A stretch of 7,858 bases of DNA from Candidatus Shapirobacteria bacterium (GTDB lineage: Bacteria > Patescibacteriota > Microgenomatia > UBA12405). The position numbers and the translations under genes are program-made. Below the pieces are notes generated by a model. The model saw only the letters and a list, made by a program, of their open reading frames with translations. It was not told the DNA's origin and made no database searches. The first letter of the stretch is position 1. The number at the start of each line of letters is the position of its first letter. This document shows, in pieces, positions 6,580-7,858 of the stretch. The stretch lies in NCBI GenBank assembly GCA_009885205.1, contig VFLE01000116.1, positions 1 through 7,858 on the forward strand. Direction: 5' to 3'.

Positions 6580-7615
6580 TAGACCGAACAAAAGCGTGAG
6601 AGGAAGGATTGTAAAGGTTATTATGCTGGTCGATGAGAAAGGGAACACCGTCGACGATAGTTTCGCGAGTGTGAATGACGTCGTCGTCGTCGTCGTCGTC
6701 GTTGTCGTGGTTGTCGTGGTTGTCGTGGTTGTCGTTGGTAGGGTTGATGATGTCGTTGGTAGGGTTGATGTTGTCGTTGGTAGGGTTGATGTCGTTGGTA
6801 GGGTTGATGATGTTGTTATGAAAATTTGAAGCAGCATTGACGAGATTGGAGATGAGGTCGTTGTGTTGATCGGAAATAACGGAAACATTTTTTTTAGCCC
6901 GAGAGACCTTAGGCGCATTGGGGTCCTTTTTAGCCCGAGGAATCTTAGGAGGCTTGACGGGCTTGTTCTTAAGCACAACGGCCTTTTTCATAGCCTTTGA
7001 AAGAGCAGGCGCCTGCTCGAGAAAGGCAGCATAGAAGGCGATCTGGTCGTCAACCGAAGACATGAGCTTGACGTGCGAAAAGGCATGATCGAGACGGTCA
7101 TCGGAAATGAAACCATCGGCCTGAAGCTGTAGAATGAGCGTATGTCCAAAAACAAGAAGCTTGTGAAACTTGGCGGGAAGCGAGGGCTTCCTTGGAAGCT
7201 TGGCCCCCTCCTCACCAGAAGACTTGAGGTCGTCCTTCTTGGGAGGAGCGTCACTCTTGGCCTCTGCACCGATCTCGGTGTCGGTTGAATTAACCGCCTT
7301 TTGCGTCTTTTTCGCCTTTACCTTGGGTTCGGCCTTTTCGGCCTTTTCGGCTTTGGGAGCCTTTTCGGCTTTGGGAGCCTTTTCAGCTTTGGGAGCCTTT
7401 TCAGCCTTTTCGGCTTTGGGAGCCTTTTCAGCCTTGGGAGCCTTTTCAGCCTTGGGAGCCTTGACCTCAACGGAGGCATTGGGCTCCTCAACGGAGGCAT
7501 TGGGCTCCTCAACGGAGGCATTGGGCTCCTCAATGGAGACCTTGGGCTCCTCAACGGAGACCTTGGGCGCCTTGACCTTCTTGGGAAGAACAACGTTAGA
7601 AATCTGAGTGGACAT
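6575..7615 (-). CDS. Low-complexity basic/acidic repeat protein, GC-rich, unknown function
   Basis: I do not recognise this 346-aa protein. In order: short N-terminus; a 7-residue repeat VS(V/I)EEP(K/N) or ASVEEPN (19-50); a Lys/Ala/Pro/Glu array of KAPKAE units (52-96) like the tails of histone H1; a globular middle (about 148-212, FHKLLVFGHTLILQLQADGF... through AFYAAFLEQAPALSKAMKKA), probably helical; a Lys/Pro linker containing KKDPNAPK (229-236); an INPTND array (270-295); NHD repeats and seven Asp (296-312); and an ordered C-terminus DGVPFLIDQHNNLY (322-335). GC is about 50-55% in the non-repeat part against about 30% in neighbours, with AAG and C/G-ending codons favoured. This suggests transfer or host-matched codons for high expression. 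A DNA-binding or virion core role is possible but unproven. AAAATTGA lies 54 nt upstream of the ATG at 7615. Confidence 0.85.
   Translation of the reverse strand: MSTQISNVVLPKKVKAPKVSVEEPKVSIEEPNASVEEPNASVEEPNASVEVKAPKAEKAPKAEKAPKAEKAEKAPKAEKAPKAEKAPKAEKAEKAEPKVKAKKTQKAVNSTDTEIGAEAKSDAPPKKDDLKSSGEEGAKLPRKPSLPAKFHKLLVFGHTLILQLQADGFISDDRLDHAFSHVKLMSSVDDQIAFYAAFLEQAPALSKAMKKAVVLKNKPVKPPKIPRAKKDPNAPKVSRAKKNVSVISDQHNDLISNLVNAASNFHNNIINPTNDINPTNDNINPTNDIINPTNDNHDNHDNHDNDDDDDDDVIHTRETIVDGVPFLIDQHNNLYNPSSHAFVRSI
6680..6808 (-). repeat. INPTND, NHD and poly-Asp coding repeats
   Basis: Four imperfect 18-24-bp units coding (D)(N)INPTND (6731-6808), then 9-bp units coding NHD, then a GTC run on the plus strand coding seven Asp (6680-6700). 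Such arrays expand and shrink easily, so this segment is likely variable in length between isolates. Confidence 0.85.
7328..7462 (-). repeat. KAPKAE coding tandem repeat
   Basis: Imperfect 18-bp units (AAG GCx CCC AAA GCx GAA) with some 9-bp half units (KAE), coding residues 52-96. Synonymous differences between units show that the array is not freshly copied throughout. Confidence 0.85.
7466..7561 (-). repeat. 21-bp tandem repeat coding ASVEEPN
   Basis: Four to five 21-bp units code residues 19-50. The three central units (CTCAACGGAGGCATTGGG on the plus strand) are nearly identical at the DNA level, which points to recent duplication. Confidence 0.85.
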
Positions 7616-7669
7616 GATGACCGGGGGGATGAAATAATAATAATATAAGATATTTGTAAAAAAAGCAGA

Positions 7670-7677
7670 TCAATTTT
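7670..7677 (-). promoter_or_regulatory. Early promoter octamer AAAATTGA for the GC-rich gene
   Basis: TCAATTTT on the plus strand reads AAAATTGA towards the gene starting at 7615, with 54 nt of AT-rich sequence between. Same element, orientation and spacing as at eIF1A. Confidence 0.7.
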
Positions 7678-7690
7678 ATGTTAAAATAAA

Positions 7691-7719
7691 GGGTTTAAGG
7701 GTTAAGGGTTAAGGGTTAA
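7691..7719. repeat. GGGTTAA tandem repeat, telomere-like
   Basis: One 8-bp unit (GGGTTTAA) followed by three exact 7-bp units GGGTTAA, running directly into the dyad that starts at 7716. It resembles a telomere repeat with an extra A but is too short and internal to be one. It lies in the spacer between two divergent genes. Confidence 0.75.
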
Positions 7720-7748
7720 GGGAACCAAGGTTCCCTTAAGATCCCTCC
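7716..7748. repeat. 11-bp dyad, right inverted-repeat arm
   Basis: TTAAGGGAACC / GGTTCCCTTAA (7716-7726 and 7729-7739) with only AA between. The segment GGTTCCCTTAAGATCCCTCC (7729-7748) is the inverted copy (19/20) of 6545-6564 at the other side of the GC-rich gene. Here it is upstream of genes on both sides, so a plain 3'-end role does not fit. Confidence 0.75.
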
Positions 7749-7761
7749 TTTTTATAGGGTC

Positions 7762-7781
7762 AAGGGAACCTTGGTTCCTTT
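7762..7781. repeat. Third GGGAACC dyad, imperfect
   Basis: AAGGGAACC / GGTTCCTTT (7762-7770 and 7773-7781), 9 pairs including one G-T, loop TT. It has the same core as the dyads at 6553 and 7716, so it belongs to one dispersed family in this stretch. It lies 19 nt before the ATG at 7801. Confidence 0.65.
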
Positions 7782-7800
7782 ACACCGATGAAGATTTAAA

Positions 7801-7858
7801 ATGGGACAAACCTCCTACGGAGGTTTGCCTTTTAATTCATTTATCGGTAACGTTGCCC
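7801..7858 (+). CDS. Start of an unidentified gene, cut by the right edge
   Basis: From the ATG at 7801 a frame stays open to the end: MGQTSYGGLPFNSFIGNVA, 19 codons. The Gly-rich, ordered-looking start and codon choice (ACC, TCC, TAC, ATC, AAC) suggest a real, possibly well-expressed protein. It is far too short for a family call. A perfect 9-bp dyad CAAACCTCC / GGAGGTTTG (7807-7815, 7819-7827) lies inside the first codons. An earlier ATG at 7788 stops after three codons. If real, 7616-7800 is a shared divergent promoter region. Confidence 0.45.
   Translation, partial: MGQTSYGGLPFNSFIGNVA

Noticed and set aside
6596..6829. Plus-strand frame with a long Val run
   Set aside because: It is the antisense reading of the poly-Asp and NPTND repeats of the minus-strand gene.
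6680..7561. CRISPR-like array
   Set aside because: The repeats are contiguous, in frame and protein-coding, without unique spacers.
7170..7648. Plus-strand Gly/Leu/Phe/Ser- and Ala/Ser-rich repeat frames
   Set aside because: They are shadows of the KAPKAE and EEPNAS repeats; the minus frame has a promoter, start and ordered domains.
7691..7719. True telomere or genome end
   Set aside because: Only four units, internal, with coding sequence on both sides.

Overview
The window looks like part of a large, AT-rich, nucleocytoplasmic giant virus genome, most like the mimivirus-related viruses (Imitervirales). The evidence is the gene mix: a bacterial-type topoisomerase IA, a eukaryotic-type Dis3/Rrp44-like ribonuclease, a viral eIF1A, a capsular-type glycosyltransferase and an FkbM methyltransferase. 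Genes are tightly packed on both strands. The octamer AAAATTGA, known as the mimivirus early promoter, lies about 45-55 nt upstream of two minus-strand genes. Short hairpins sit just after most stop codons, like the hairpin signals that set mRNA 3' ends in mimivirus. The assignment to this group is inference; no host or species can be named.

Layout, left to right. 1-2168 (minus): topoisomerase IA, running off the left edge, with Toprim motifs and catalytic Tyr intact. 2206-2230: A/T-only hairpin. 2249-2878 (minus): FkbM methyltransferase. 2906-3081 (plus): small Lys/Arg-rich frame without an in-frame ATG, apparently broken by one nucleotide. 3135-4913 (plus): RNB-domain exoribonuclease, followed by a hairpin. 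4976-5899 (plus): membrane-anchored glycosyltransferase. It converges on eIF1A (5902-6408, minus) with only 2 bp between the stop codons. 6575-7615 (minus): a low-complexity Lys/Ala/Pro- and Asp/Asn-rich protein with much higher GC than its neighbours. 7616-7800: divergent spacer with an AAAATTGA, GGGTTAA tandem repeats and two dyads. From 7801 (plus): the probable first 19 codons of another gene, cut by the right edge.

Together the genes cover DNA topology, RNA turnover, host translation control and glycan modification (methyltransferase plus glycosyltransferase, probably for virion or host surface glycans).

Three things stand out. First, the 9-mer GTCCAAGAT occurs seven times exactly inside the topoisomerase gene, in different reading phases and once inverted, and not once exactly elsewhere in the window. 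Second, 20-bp inverted repeats (19/20 identical) bracket the GC-rich gene like the ends of a cassette. Third, the viral eIF1A keeps the extreme C-terminal IDDI that cellular eIF1A uses to bind eIF5B.
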